This document shows, one piece after another, positions 31,187 through 43,458 of a stretch of DNA of 64,000 nt (the stretch's first letter is position 1; every line of letters starts with the position of its first letter). The DNA is from Blasia pusilla (lineage: Eukaryota > Marchantiophyta > Marchantiopsida > Blasiales). Below the pieces are notes generated by a model. The model saw only the letters and a program-made list of their open reading frames with translations, was not told where the DNA came from and made no database searches. Both the position numbers and the translations under genes were made by a program. The stretch lies in NCBI GenBank assembly GCA_050084515.1, contig CM114271.1:14756001-14820000 (forward strand). Direction: 5' to 3'.

Positions 31187-33874
31187 GCCGTCTTACCATC
31201 GAGAGGTAAGATTCTCAACATTAAAAGAAGGGTGACGCGGCATTGTACAAAGATCAAGAGATCCAAGATCTGATCATTGAGTTGGGTCTTGGTGTCAAGG
31301 TAGCAAGTCTATCATCAAGTTCATCCTTGACATCAAACTTGAATACTTATTTATGTTCTAGACACAAGAGCTAGCCTTACCAAGCAATCTGGTTTGAGAT
31401 GCCCACTAGAAATAGGAATCAAGACGTGCTTAATTCAATTCGTATGCTGAAGCTCCATGAAACTTAAAATCTGGTGGGTATTTGGCAGGGAGAGGAGTTC
31501 TCCGGTATCACAAAATTATCATTCTTACGGATGCGGACCTAGCCCACATTTGAACTTTGCTCCTGACCTTTTCTGATATCAGGTGAATTTCCATTTTCAT
31601 AGGAAAAGATTCTTGGCCATTGCCCTGTCTCTTTGTCTCCAAATTCTGTCACTTGTGGGTATGAAGGAAAGATGTTTGGGGTATTCTGGGGTGTCCGGAA
31701 TTCTGAATTCAATTCTCGTCCTGTTTGGATCAATCTAGGAATTTGACTGCATGTGAAATTCTACAACCCTGCAGATACAGTTATTCGAATCTGGGTGCAT
31801 ATATGTTGGAGCTCCTCCTCCATACAAGGTAGATGTTCAGTGCATATCAGACTCATAGATTTGTGATCTTTTGGTTTTCAGGAATGGGTTAAGTCGGTGA
31901 AGAGTTTGTTTTGAAATTTAAGCTGATGTTGTGGTTTCTCGATCCATCGAGGGCTTGGAAAACAGATTAAGATTTGGTTTTGGGCATCAGAAGTTCTGGG
32001 TTTAGGGTACCAAATAGTAGGCTTCTGGGGTTTCTGTCCTTTGCCGAGGTCTCTGTGGACTTCTATAAGTTGATTTCTACCCTTTTACTTCATGGTGAGA
32101 AAGTCCTACAACATGATAATTGATTAATGAAATGATCTGTTTGCAGCTTTGCGGAGCATGTTATGGTGCTTAGTGCCTGACACCCACATCCGTAGATCAG
32201 TGAGAAAAGGAGAAGCCTGGGATGCATGGAAATATTTAGCCACCCTTGAATTTGTCCAATATTTTGGGTCACTATTAACTTACCTCACTCCCGGGCTTAC
32301 GTAGGCTCTAGTTAGAGAGGATCCACAAATATATTTCTTCATGTGTATATTATTTCCTGATTGACGGCGGCCTGATGGAATTTGGAACTGAATGGACAGG
32401 TAGAACGAGGGAAACTCTCACAGTATTGCTACGACGAGAATGAGATGAAAGCACTACTAAAGTGCTACCCTTCCAATGCATCATACAACACTCAAAGATT
32501 CGAAGGTGGGTGAGTTTTTTATTTATATTCCGTGCTTATTTTGGAGATTTCTGTGTTGCCTGGAGTATAAATTGTGAGCCATTTGATGACACCTATCCTT
32601 AGCACAGGTCTTGGAGAGATGATGCCTTAGCAGCTTTGGGAAACAACGCTGGACCCGACTAAAAGAATGCTGAAACAGCTTACCATGGAAGATGATGCTG
32701 AAGCAAGTCAAAGGTTCATAGTCTTGATGGGAGACAAGGTACCGTTTTTCACCGTATCAATTGTCTGCTAGACCAAACGACAAGTTCCACTGTTTGTAAG
32801 AAGAGGTATTAATTGTTGAAATCAGAATTCTACTTCCTCTCAGATCTTACTTTTAAAACTTTAAAAGAATAGAAAGATAGTAGATCCCGACAGGATCTTC
32901 CACTGAACCATGTACATGAAGATAATCACTTACAAACCTGAAAGAGTAAACCTGAAAATGGATTGCATGTAGAACTGGTCTACAACTTCTATTGAGAATT
33001 GGGTGCTTGAAAGGCAACACCTTATTAGAATACACAAGTCCTGAAGAGAGGTGGTTGAAACCAAGATGCAGGAGTTTGTGCTAGATTGGTTCTTGGAGCA
33101 TTCTCCACACCAATGCACATTCCTTCTTAGTTGATCAAGGCACCAGCAGAGGTTCAAGTATGTAGGAGCTAATCTCAAAACCCACAACCTTAGAGGGCAG
33201 GAGTAGAAGTGAATCAAAAAAAAAGGGAAGAGAGGGGGAGTTATATAGTTTCCTAGAAGAGACCAGCAGAAGGGACCACTGCATGGTAGGGCAAGGTGGA
33301 AGGGCCAAGCCTAACAGAGAGAGGCCAAAGACACCAGAATGGCTAGCACAACAGCCAAAGACACCAGGAATAGGCCAAAGACAAGGGGGGGGAGGACAAA
33401 GACAACATGCGAGCACAAAGAAGGGGGAGGCCAAAGACACCATGTGCACAATTAAACATAACCAAAACTCACAAGAATAGTTAAAGAGGTAACTAGTAGA
33501 CTAACTGAGACTTGTAACTATGATAAACTTCCAACCATAGTTTGCAGAACTAACCATAAGTTTAAAAAAAAAACTTGAAGAAAACAGCAGACAATTTTAT
33601 GTGAAATCCTAACATTAATCACATATGAACTGATTCTCGCCAGTGAGAAGAATCGGTAATCAAGGCCTTGGTATGTTTGCCATCGTGCTCGAAGTACAGT
33701 GTTCGAGTACTTAACCTCATATGACTATGGCATCGATGATACCCCTTTTACTTCGGCCTTGAATACCCCTCATTTGGGACTATTATGTGTTTTTTTTGTC
33801 TGCAGGTTGCGTCACGCAGGGAGCTCATCCGAAATTCAGCATATCGCTTAAGGTTTGAGAATATCGATATGTAA
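31187..33874 (+). pseudogene. gyrB: DNA gyrase subunit B, six 3' exons, decayed
   Basis: The only host gene found. Exons: 31,187-31,299 (AVLPSRGKILNI; after a one-base loss GDAALYKDQEIQDLIIELGL), 31,489-31,582 (GEEF, then LRYHKIIILTDAD, with 'VDG' missing and TGA for Arg before TLLLT), 31,775-31,828 (LFESGCIYVGAPPPYK), 32,400-32,505 (VERGKLSQYCYDENEMKALL, YPSNASYNTQRFEG), 32,608-32,738 (LGEMMP-stop-QLWETTLDPTKR, MEDDAEASQRFIVLMGDK) and 33,806-33,874 (VASRRELIRNSAYRLRFENI, DM, stop). All introns have GT-AG borders and compatible phases. This is the TOPRIM and C-terminal part of the ATP-dependent type II topoisomerase that supercoils organelle DNA in plants. The 5' exons are not in the window; copia elements fill the upstream intron. 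Two nonsense codons, indels and loss of metal-binding TOPRIM residues indicate a dead or relic copy. Confidence 0.85.
32814..33614 (-). mobile_element. Solo LTR of the element F family in the last gyrB intron
   Basis: It starts (minus) TGTTAGGATTTCACATAAAA and ends TTTCAACA. A perfect 5-bp duplication TTAAT flanks it (32,809-32,813 and 33,615-33,619). At 801 bp it is alignable to 23,318-24,092 throughout. No internal sequence remains, so it arose by LTR-LTR recombination. Confidence 0.9.
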
Positions 33875-36590
33875 ATTCACCTCAATAGATTTCAATTAGA
33901 TTTACTCTAGAGAAACCCTTGACCCCAAACAGATGGGTGCGACTATGTACGATGTCCAGGACACCCGAATCATCGTAAATATATAGCCATCCACAGCTAC
34001 AATTCTGTGACTCCTCGTTGATGACCTTGTCTTGTTGAGTGATTGGTCCTTCAAAACACGCCCATATTTGGGATACAACCCCACTACCCCCACCCCCCGA
34101 TCAGGCGTGTACGTAGTACGTACCCCCACGAAAAGGGTATCCTCGACGATTTCATCTCTGCTCTAAGTACATACAGAAAGAAATCTAGTTACGACTCTTA
34201 CGAGGTTCTCGAGAAGTCCCTGGTAAGGTCACAGAAGGACGTCAGCAAGGGCAATTTCAAATCCCATTAACTCGTCTAGTCCTAGCTTTCTGGACCGGTG
34301 ATTATACGTAGGCTGCTGGTCGGGAACCATCAGTAGAAGTAATCGCACCTGGCACACGACTATTAGGAATAAATATAACCGTTAATAGAAACCCATCGGG
34401 ATTCGGAATACAGAAGAGGGGGGGGGCATAGGGAACAGTGCTCGGCAAGGATTTTTATGCATACCGGTAGCTTTTCGAGAGAATTCTCAAGGTAGTCGGT
34501 AATTTCTCCATTCTAGCCGGTTTTTAAAAAATTTAGCAAAGAAAATTCACTTTTCTCGTCGGCAATTTTCCAAAACTTTCAGATTTGATCCGGAAATCGC
34601 ACGTTCTCAACCGGCTGCTTTAACAAAGAATGCCGGTTCTTGCCGAGCATTGATAGGAAGAAAAACCCGCGGGTCAAAACCAGTCGTGAATCCTCGGTTT
34701 TCAGCCGTAAGTGAAAAACTGAATCGGAAATTCTCAAATTCTACCGGCTAACTCAACACGTAAACCCGGTTCATAGTGCATCATTCCCCCTTAGAAGCGT
34801 TGACTGGAATGACCTAATCCGCATCAGCTGACTGAATTGAAGCTGGTTACCTGACTAAATTGAAATTCGGTAGAACAACGTTGGTAATTTAAAGCGACTT
34901 TAATGTTTGTTAGTCTGATCTGAGAATATCCCGTGCCTGACCATCCAGTCAGTACGGATTCGCCATGCTTTCCAAATATCTTACGGAAATCATGACAGGG
35001 TTGTGGCGAACAAAATATGACACTCTTGCTAGTACACTGACACTGGAATCTTCACGCAGATCATGACGCTGCTCTCTGACCCTCAAACTTTGAAGAATTA
35101 TGACATCCCAGCCGCTCGCTCAGCTTTCGACCCCGACCGAGCTGAACGAAGGTCAGGTCAGTACGAGTCCAGCCAATCATGACTTCCTACCCCCACATAT
35201 CGCAACAGAATCGTTCCGGACTGCTCCCGCAACCCGCGATGCGAACGTCTGGAGGAGCCCAGTCCTCGCGAAAATATCCCCGATAATTCTCCCGTCCAAA
35301 CCAAACAAAATCTGGAGGGCTCAAATCTTCGCGACAACGGTCAATGGTGAATGAACGATGCCTTCCTTCTCGTCCTCTGCCCGCCTACCTTCTCGCTGTC
35401 CGAAAGGTAGGCATGAAGGTTTCAAGTTCCGAAATGGAACATGTGCACTTCGGTTTGCCCTGAACAGAAAGCGCGAGCGAGATCCTCGTCGCCGTGAAAG
35501 GCTGCACTTGACAAACGGGAGCAGAAACGGGTCTTCAGTGCTGACGAAGCAGCCACGACGTCTGACTATCACAACTTTTGACGGAATGTGATATGACTTG
35601 TAAGCTGACCGATTCGCTCACTCCATTTCTCGTGGAATTCGCATTTTGCTCGGTGAGGTTTTAGTTTCCAAGATACAATGAACTCACGGGATTGACAAAC
35701 GAGCATGAGGGAACGGAGGGGAAAGAGAAATCTCTTTAGCCACCTTATGGTAAAGCTCTTTAAATTGTGGCAACCGTGTTTCCACCCACCTACTTAAGCT
35801 AAATCGATGTTGAACATTCTCATCTTCTTATTTGAAGAAAAGTCGTATGAACCATTCTTGCTCTTAGAGACGGGGGGGAAAAAAAATGAAGGAAGGGATC
35901 CGGAGAATCTAAATCCGTTGTAATGATGCGCTTCCGAAGCTGGAACTTCGAACTTGTGTAAGTTTGTATCCCGCTGACGAACTTCTTCGGGATTGCAAAC
36001 GCAATCATCATTGTAATAATCGCTTTGATTGATTTGAAGTAGCGTGAAATGATTAACCAAAGTTTATGCCATGATTGCTACTCTAATGACTCCACACGCG
36101 CATTCTTCTATAGTTGGAAGAATGCATTTGGAGCCATGCGAGCCATGATGATGGAGGGGGGTGGGGTGGTTACCAAGATGCTCCCAGCTCCACATGCCAC
36201 GTTTGTTGCCGGTCATACTATTTAGGGAAAGACATGTGGGACAATAATCCAAGGATGTGGAAAGATGCGCTTACTTTCTCGAGCGAGAACACACGAATTG
36301 TGACGGGATGTTTACAATTTCACATCCATTTGGGAAGTTTAATCCTACTCTTATGAAAGAGGTATCGTGAGAACCTCGTGCTTTAAATACTTGCACGCGC
36401 AAATCCAAAGGTTCCAGAATAGGTAGAGGGGACTTTAGTAATACACTACCAACGAAGCTAGAATGAAGTGTTGTTTCGAGTAATGGAGGAGGAGGGGATC
36501 TAGACGAGATGTACTATTGTTGATGGTTTTGTTGGTAATCATTATGGCCTCTAGAGACTTTTTTTTTTTTCCTCTCCATCTTGGTTGTAC
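33875..36590. other. Intergenic region after gyrB
   Basis: No domain, RNA gene or transposon coding sequence recognised on either strand. Open frames up to 88 codons (for example 35,100-35,354) have no family resemblance. The region around 34,440-34,760 is rich in CCGGTTTT/TCGGTAA-like words, possibly an old degenerate repeat. Confidence 0.5.
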
Positions 36591-36682
36591 ATGTGTTTAT
36601 TAATTATTTTTTCTTCCGGTTCTTTCAAAGGATCACATTCGTTGCAATTGAACTCCAATCTAAGTTTAAGGATCTTAGGATA

Positions 36683-36820
36683 TTGTCGTGCATATCCATA
36701 TCGCTACACAACATATAACCTTGTCATCAAATACACATACAAACACATGATCTTATGTTATTTCATAACATCCAAATATTCAGACGATCAAATATCAAAA
36801 TATCTCAAATAAATCATTTT

Positions 36821-36856
<36 letters not shown>

Positions 36857-37300
36857 GTCAAAAAAACACACTCTCCTAATGAGAGGCTTGGATTACTCAC
36901 AAGACAAGGAGAACCATAGCTCTGCCGCCTCATGCCAAGAGGTTCAACAAAGAGAGAATGAGCTCCAAAGCTCTCTCTCCTTGGGTATACTAGTTTCCCT
37001 TCCCAAACTCTCTTCACGATAACATATGCTCGCACGTCATCTCCTTGACTCTTGATTTGCCGTAGGGGGTCAAGGGCCACTTACCAAAGTGGAAAGTTGA
37101 ATCTACTCAAAATGGTAACTTATTTGAAATAGTAAATTTCTCTACGTGGCTCCAATTGAGCTGAAACGAAGGGAAAACCTACTCTCACAAGTTACCCACA
37201 TGGCCTCAACATGTCATCCTTGACCTCTTGAGGCTTTCCTCCACTATCCTTAAAGGTGCTCTACTATAGACTCGTCGATCTATCCTAAAAGACGTGACAA
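36683..37300 (-). repeat. LTR-like segments of retro-M, repeated, with a TC microsatellite
   Basis: The stretch at 36,683-36,815 (GTCGTGCATATCCATATCGC, ACACATACAAACACATGATC, GACGATCAAATATCAAAATA) recurs at 37,293-37,440 and at 55,870-56,000, beside the 3' ends of retro-M copies 2 and 3. It is therefore part of the retro-M LTR or 3' region. A (TC)n run of about 15 units lies at 36,825-36,854. Confidence 0.55.
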
Positions 37301-37616
37301 TTGTCGTGCGCATACATATCGCCAACAACATGTATCGCTTTCACCGAATATAAATACAAACACACAAGATTCCATGCTAACTTATGACATCCAAACTTCG
37401 AGACGATCAAGTACGAAAATATCTCCAATCGCCCCCCTAGTTGGTGATTAGATCCCTCTAACTCGAGATAGCCATCTATCCCTACCTACCATGACATACA
37501 TCTTTAGGACGCTAAGAGCAAAAAGGTTGGGTGCTCATATGGCCCTATCGTTAGTCGCGTTCTTGTCATCCATGTCACAGACACAAGTCAGAATCTATAC
37601 CTACCTAGTATCTAAT

Positions 37617-37841
37617 CTATGTACATATGGGGCACATCCATCGTCCCCGAGGAATCAAAGTGAGAGGTGACATCAGACAAGCCATATTCCACCCTCTCAA
37701 ACACCGATCATAGACTAGCATAGTAGTTGCATAATGGGCAAAACCACACAATATACAACATAAGCCTCTAGAAACTACTGGTAAGCTTGGATCAACTATA
37801 CTATGAATGTTAGGTAGGTGACATGACGTACAGTTACGCAC
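37617..37841 (-). pseudogene. Retro-M copy 2: C-terminal PHD finger (degenerate)
   Basis: CCILCGFAHYATTMLVYDRC then LRGWNMACLMSPLTLIPRG and RWMCPICT follow the PHD pattern C-x2-C...C...H-x2-C...W-x-C-x2-C. Copy 3's version keeps VVCDGCSRGWH; here the central His is Asn (GWNMAC) and CDGC is YDRC, so zinc binding is likely lost. Confidence 0.7.
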
Positions 37842-38412
37842 ATGGTCCTTTCAAACCATACCATCACGTCTCTCCAATGAGAAAACACCGATTGGAAAAA
37901 CATCTTGCACTCTCAAAATAGTACGTCATGCGATCAAATCCAGAGTCGTAGTTGTCGTTTGCTGCAAGTGGACATAATCTCCCTGATGAAAATTTTGGAC
38001 AATTGGTCGATAACCACCTCCCCGAATAGGAACATGCCTCAACGTCTCCCGATGTTGCGCAATCACCAAGTTCTTAAATGCCATGGGTATCTGTCTCTGA
38101 AACAACTCAATCCTCTAAAAATATGCATGCTTGCATCCATACATCAGAATCATCGAGGTTCAACACCTCACTAGCATCTTGAAGAGAAATCTGGCTCTTG
38201 GGCATAAAGCAACAAGTACGGCAAGAAAGACGCTAAGGATGCATGTCTGCGGAATTTGTATCCCATTGCCAACCACGACAACTATAGGTCCTAATCTCCC
38301 AAGTAACCTCTTTGCAAGCCATACTTGTATAAACTTCTCATCACCGTCTGCACAACCCTTTCTACTAGTCCATCTGCCTCAGGATGATCTTGCAAAGTGG
38401 TGCGGTGGTCAA

Positions 38413-38628
38413 TCAGCGCAAGGCTTGAAACTCCCCGCAAAACTCCGTACCATGGTCTGTCAACACCTCATAATGACTCAGCATTCGATCTAGGAAGGTA
38501 TACGCTACTCCCTTGCTCGCTTTGTCAAGCAATGCAACCAATTCTATCCACTTTGAGAAATGCTCAACCATCACCAACACATAACCACAATGGTGCTTTG
38601 TCAAAGGTAAAGGTCCTACAAAATCCAA
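38413..38628 (-). pseudogene. Retro-M copy 2: integrase catalytic core
   Basis: MDFVGPLPLTKHHCGYVLVM, VEHFSKWIELVALLDKASKG and DRMLSHYEVLTDHGTEFCGE give two catalytic Asp (MDF and TDHG) of the DDE integrase in the usual spacing. The Glu-bearing part is out of frame further left. Confidence 0.8.
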
Positions 38629-40381
38629 ACTTCATCGATAACCTAGACCCATGATCTGAAGTGGATGCAACTATGGACTCAGGACATTCAACGATACCTG
38701 GAACCAATCACACACCATGCACTTATCAACAAACTGTTGAACATGAGTCTACATACCTTGCCACCAATATTGTATTTGGAGCAAGCTCTATATCTCCTTC
38801 ACTCCAACACATAATCACTATGGCGCTTTGTCAAAGATTAAGGTCCTCCAAAATACAAACTCCATCAATAATCTAAACCCATGATCGGCAATGGATGCAA
38901 CAATGGAGTTGGAACATTCAACGATGCTCGGACCCAATCATACACCATGCACTTGGCAAAAAATTGTTGATCAACAATCTGCATGTCTCGCCACCAATAT
39001 TGTATATGGAGCAAGCTCTACATCTCCTTTACTAAAAAAAATGACAGAATTTATTGTGGGCATGGTGCACCAAACATGCTCTCTACGACGGATGGGGCAC
39101 TACACGTACTCTACCATCCTCCCAAACTTGCAACACATGCGTCCCCCCCCCCCATTGAAACCATCTGGCTCATTGAAGGATCGGATCCCGCTCTCTAGCA
39201 CCCGCTGTGCTCGCGACGCTGCTTGTACGCAAGTACTCCAAGACTACTCCATCCTCCTGAATATCTCAGCCATCTGTTGCCTCCTTACCGGCCTCTCGAT
39301 CTAAGGACTCTTTATCAAACCTCGCTATCAAAGTCTCAATACTCTAGCTCTCCATACCCAACAAGGCTGAACAATCCCAAATAGGTTGACTCTTGCCATG
39401 TAGGCACTTATTCCTTATCACTCTCTCCATGCCAACGAGTTCCAATCGGATCTCGCTAACTCGAGCATGGGTTACCGCTAAAACCATCGGCATCCTGGTT
39501 GAGCATCTGAGGTCGATGTACTACCTGGAAATCATACTCCTACAACAATAGAGTCCATCTTGCAAGCTTCTCCGTAAGTTTGTCAAACTCCATCAACCAC
39601 TTAAGTGGTTGATGATCAGTAATGATGGTGAAGGGATTGCTTAATAAGTAACATTTAGAATGCGCAACAACCGACACTGAAGCCAAGCACTCACCCTCAT
39701 ACTAGCTATGCTTTGTCCTTGTAGCATTGTTCGAGCGACTAGGGTAAGCCACCATAAACTCTCTACCCTCATCGTCATATTGGGTGAGCACCGCTCTAAG
39801 CCCCAACATACTCAAATCCGTATGCAACTAGAAAGGACGCCCCTTGATAGGTCTCCTCAATAAGGGCTCGGACGTCAACTGTCCTTGAGCAGCTAAAATG
39901 CTCTCTCCTACTCATCCCCCTAGTGCCACTCATTATCCACCTTGGTCAGCAAGGTTAACGGCTGCGCAATCGAACTAAAATCCTTAACGCACTATCGATA
40001 AAAATTCGCCAGTCCCATGAATGCATAAACTCAACTCACATCTCGAGGACCTGGAATTCCTGAGATAGCCTCTACCTTTGTTTATTGAACCCCAAGGCCA
40101 CCTCAGGGGTACGGGGGCTGGCCCCCTTGTTACGGTATAGATATTGGTTTTGTGCCTATTTAGTTGAAGCCATTTTAGAATTTCATTGTTATTTTGCGTG
40201 TGCGGCTTTAGGCTTGGGAGAGAGTCTTGGAGAGCTCGTGATGTAAAGCGACCTTAGAGTGTTTGATCGTGGATATAGCTTCCGCACGCGAAGTAAACCA
40301 TGTAAATTTCGTGTGATTTATGAGTGATTTTCCAATTTCTTTCAACAATTGGTATCAAAGCGCAAGTAAGGAAATTTTGTG

Positions 40382-41156
40382 ATGGCAGGAAAGATTTTCA
40401 ATGCAATGTTTGAGGTGGAGAAATTCAATGGGAAAAACAATTTTGGGTTGTGGCAATTGAAGGTGAGAGACTTGTTGCTTCAGCAAGGATTGCACAAGGC
40501 GTTGGAGAAGAGACCGATGGACAAGATTGGTATAGAATGGGATGACATTGATTAGAGAGTTGCTAGTATAATTCGTTTGAATATTGCAGACGAGGTTTTT
40601 TATAATGTCATGAATGAAGTTGTGGGAAAATTTACAGAGCCTATACATGACAAAGTCTTTGACAAGTCGATTGTACTTGAAGCATAATTTGTACACTCTG
40701 TGTATGAAAGAAAGAAAGAAATCAGATGGAGCATCTAAACGCTTTCAATCAAGTCATTTGTGAGCTATCCAGTATGAAGGGTAAAACTAGAAGATGAAGA
40801 TAAAGCGTTGCTATTTTTTACTTCCTTGCCTAGTTCTTTTGAGCAACTAGTTACTACTCTATCATATATATGGTAAAGATACAATAGAGTTGGATGAAAT
40901 CACTACAACATTTTTATCTAATGAGTTTAGAAAGATGTTGAGCAGTGAGGAGAAAAACTCAGAGGCTCTCGTTGCTCGAAGTAGGCCAACTGATAGGAGT
41001 CAAAGCAGAGGCAGATATAGGTCGAAGGCTCAATCTAGCAATAGTAATGGGAAAGGTGAATGTTGGACCTTTAGAAAGGTAAACCACATGAAGAAAGATT
41101 GTACAGACGGCCAAAGAAAGGACCCACCAAGGAACGTACATAGAGAGAAAGCTTAG
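40382..41156 (+). pseudogene. Copia element G: Gag
   Basis: MAGKIFNAMFEVEKFNGKNN, FGLWQLKVRDLLLQQGLHKA, then a TAG and RVASIIRLNIADEVFYNVMN: a UBN2-type copia Gag. Near 41,060 a knuckle reads CWTFRKVNHMKKDC, with its second Cys changed to Phe, so it could not bind zinc normally. An arginine/serine-rich stretch (RSRPTDRSQSRGRYRSK) precedes it. Confidence 0.8.
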
Positions 41157-41229
41157 ACCTTTGAACAAGCTAGCGTAGCAGAGTCAGATGGAGATGATTA
41201 TGTATTGATTATAATTTCTGGAAGAGATA

Positions 41230-42188
41230 TCTTCCATGATGCATGGATTATGGATTATGGTTGCTCTTATCACATGTGTCGTCACAAAGAATGCTTCAAT
41301 ACATATCGCAATTAGGCTGGTGGAACTGTCTTGATGGGGAACGACATGCCATGCAAGATAGTAGGGATTGGTTGTGTTTGTATCAAGATGTTTGATGGGA
41401 CTATTTGAATGTTGACTGAGGTACGACATGTCTCAAATTTGTGGAAGAACTTGATTTCTCTTGGTGTGTTGGACGATGATGGCTGCAAATGGGTAGCGAA
41501 GAGTGGAGTTCTAAAAGTTTCAAAAGGAGCCTTGATCTTGATGAAGGGTAATAAGATTGGAACCTTGTACAACCTTGAAGGGAAAATAATTGTAGGTGGA
41601 GCTGTAGTAGCATCCACAGCAGATGGAGATGTAGCAGATATGACATAATTGTGGCACCTACGATTGGGTCATATGAGCGAACATGGACTGAGGGAGCTGT
41701 CAAAACATGAGTTGCTCTAAGGAGTGAAGTCTTGTAATTTGGATTACTATAAGCATTGCATATTTGGAAAACAACGTAAAGTGAGCTTCAATAGTGGTAT
41801 ACATCGGACAGAGGGAGCTTTGGATTACATACATATAGATGTATGGGGTCTTGCAGTTTTTGCTTCTCAATCAAGAGCGATGTATTTTTTCATCTTTATA
41901 GATGATTATTCTAGAAGGGTGTGGATTTACTTTTTGTAGAAGAAATCGTAGGTATTCTCTATCTTCACAGAATAAAAGACAATGGTAGAGAAGCTCATAA
42001 GATCAAGTGCATCCAATCTTACAATCGTGCATGGAGAGTATCGGTCAAAAGATCAAGTGCATATAATCTGACAATGGTGCATGGAGAGTATCGGTTTAGG
42101 AAAGTCAAAATTTTTTGTAAGGAGGCAGACATTATTCGTCATTTCATCATTCTTGGTACACCTCAAATTAATTGGAGTGGCAGAGCGG
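41230..42188 (+). pseudogene. Copia element G: protease and integrase, first part
   Basis: AWIMDYGCSYHMCRHKECFN is the protease site (normally DSGCS; here DYGCS). EVRHVSNLWKNLISLGVLDD follows. The integrase zinc region is LWHLRLGHMSEHGLRELSKH with CNLDYYKHCIFGKQRKVSF; the core starts LDYIHIDVWG with FIFIDDYSRRVWIYFL. Coding breaks at the solo LTR inserted in 'GVAER|MNQRLSERARSML' (42,188/43,459). Confidence 0.8.
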
Positions 42189-43458
42189 TGTCGTATCGAG
42201 AGCCTTTCTTCGAGTAAGGGCGGGCCTTCTAGCTACGGCAGACGTGGTCGATGCAAGGTGAACTCTCTAAGAAGTTATCCTTTTTCAATACAAAATTATT
42301 ATGTATACTCTCCATTCTCTCACGACAAGTATCACAAATGGAAGTGCCGATGCGATCACTTCTTCGTAACATTGGACCCCAAATTTCCTAACTATAAAAT
42401 CCTTATAAACTACTTTACGCTTGTACACGAGGAAGATAGCACAACTAGTGTTAAACCTTACTTGAGCATGCCTATTGACGTCCATGGATCGCTATATAAG
42501 GACATACAAAATACAATCCCATGCCCTCCATATATGACGATAGGAAGCATCACTGGAGTTGGAGATTGCATGACCTGGTCCATGAACGCCTCCCCAAAGT
42601 GATAAACTAAATAGCGAGTGAACCAATGCCTATCTACAAAGAGTACCTTGACATGATAAGGATTGAGGAAAGGAAAGTCGGGCACAACTCGTGCTCCACC
42701 CCTATCCATGCTTGACAGGCATTCTCTACTCTCCTCAAGAATGGGCTTTGGCGGAATTATTCTCCCAAAAAGGATAATCCACTCTCATTGGGAAAATAAC
42801 AAGCCAAGACATTCACTATTTTAGTATGACTAAAATCCTCTAATGTGACAAGCCTCTCATCTCCATACACACCACACTCTAGGAACCTCTCAAAGAATAG
42901 ACTATGGTCAAGTTACTCTCCCAAGAGGGATGATCTAATTGGAAGAGCAAGGAATCCCAAAGTCATACACTCAAGAGTGACACGAGAGACTCAAGATGTG
43001 AAGTAGAAGGTGATGAACCCTTGAAGGTCCCATCCTCTTTATATACTCACAAGGGATCCACAAGAGTACAAAATAGAGCTAATCTTATCTTGTGCCATAT
43101 GGCTTCCTCTCAAGCCTTAGCCAATCACATTTTGACATAAGTAGATTTTCTCTTATCTCTTCCAAAATATCCTCTTTTACCCACTTGATATTTTCCAAAT
43201 TATTCCAACTACCCTATCCACCAACCAAAACTACTTTTGCTTTTCATTAAAGCACCAACCTTGCTACTTTACTCTTATAAAGTCATCTTTTATTTATTAC
43301 CTCCTTTTCCTAAAGTTGGGCCCGCATAAAAAGGCACCATAAAGAGGTTTAAACATGGGAATTTTTTTCCTAAGCTAATTTACTTAACACTAATAAAATT
43401 CTAATATAATACTTAATGAGGAAGGAGTTTACACACTGGCTGATTTTACTATACGACA
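42189..43458 (-). mobile_element. Solo LTR (1,270 bp), copy B, inside copia element G
   Basis: Inverted relative of 20,520-21,797. On its own strand it starts TGTCGTATAGTAAAATC and ends GAGAGCCTTTC-equivalent sequence then TACGACA. Flanks are GCGG and ACGG, a 4-bp duplication with one change; removing it restores the integrase reading ERMNQRLSERARSM. TATA box at 43,038-43,045 (minus). It carries the same small ORF (42,709-42,285). Confidence 0.8.
42285..42709 (-). pseudogene. Small conserved ORF in solo LTR copy B
   Basis: MDRGGARVVPDFPFLNPYHV and HWFTRYLVYHFGEAFMDQVM, then a frameshift, then MDVNRHAQVRFNTSCAIFLV and YKDFIVRKFGVQCYEEVI. It matches the copy A ORF residue by residue except for conservative changes. 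Unknown family. Confidence 0.5.

Larger units (their letters stand above)
37440..40127 (-). mobile_element. Retro-M copy 2: RT end, RNase H, integrase, PHD finger
   Basis: Same gene order and proteins as copy 3 but more decayed. Read leftward: end of RT with a VEAISGIPGP-like linker (near 40,070), RNase H (DHQPLKWLMEFDKLTEK near 39,600), integrase zinc region (HIQYWWRDMQ near 39,000), integrase core at 38,628-38,413, and PHD finger at 37,841-37,617. Internal duplications are visible: 38,650-38,780 and 38,870-39,010 contain similar sequence. It is cut on the right near 40,105-40,128 by copia element G, so Gag, protease and methyltransferase are absent. Confidence 0.75.

Noticed and set aside
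30602-31220. A complete 619-bp copia LTR ending TGTTGAGAATCTTACC
   Set aside because: The right edge lies inside a gyrB exon (AVLPSRGKILNI at 31,187), so the apparent LTR start is coding DNA read backwards. Only the inner LTR edge at 30,602 with its primer site is kept.
34080-34330. Possible gene frames near a C-rich tract (34,043-34,270)
   Set aside because: Frame of 75 codons without similarity, splice support or promoter.
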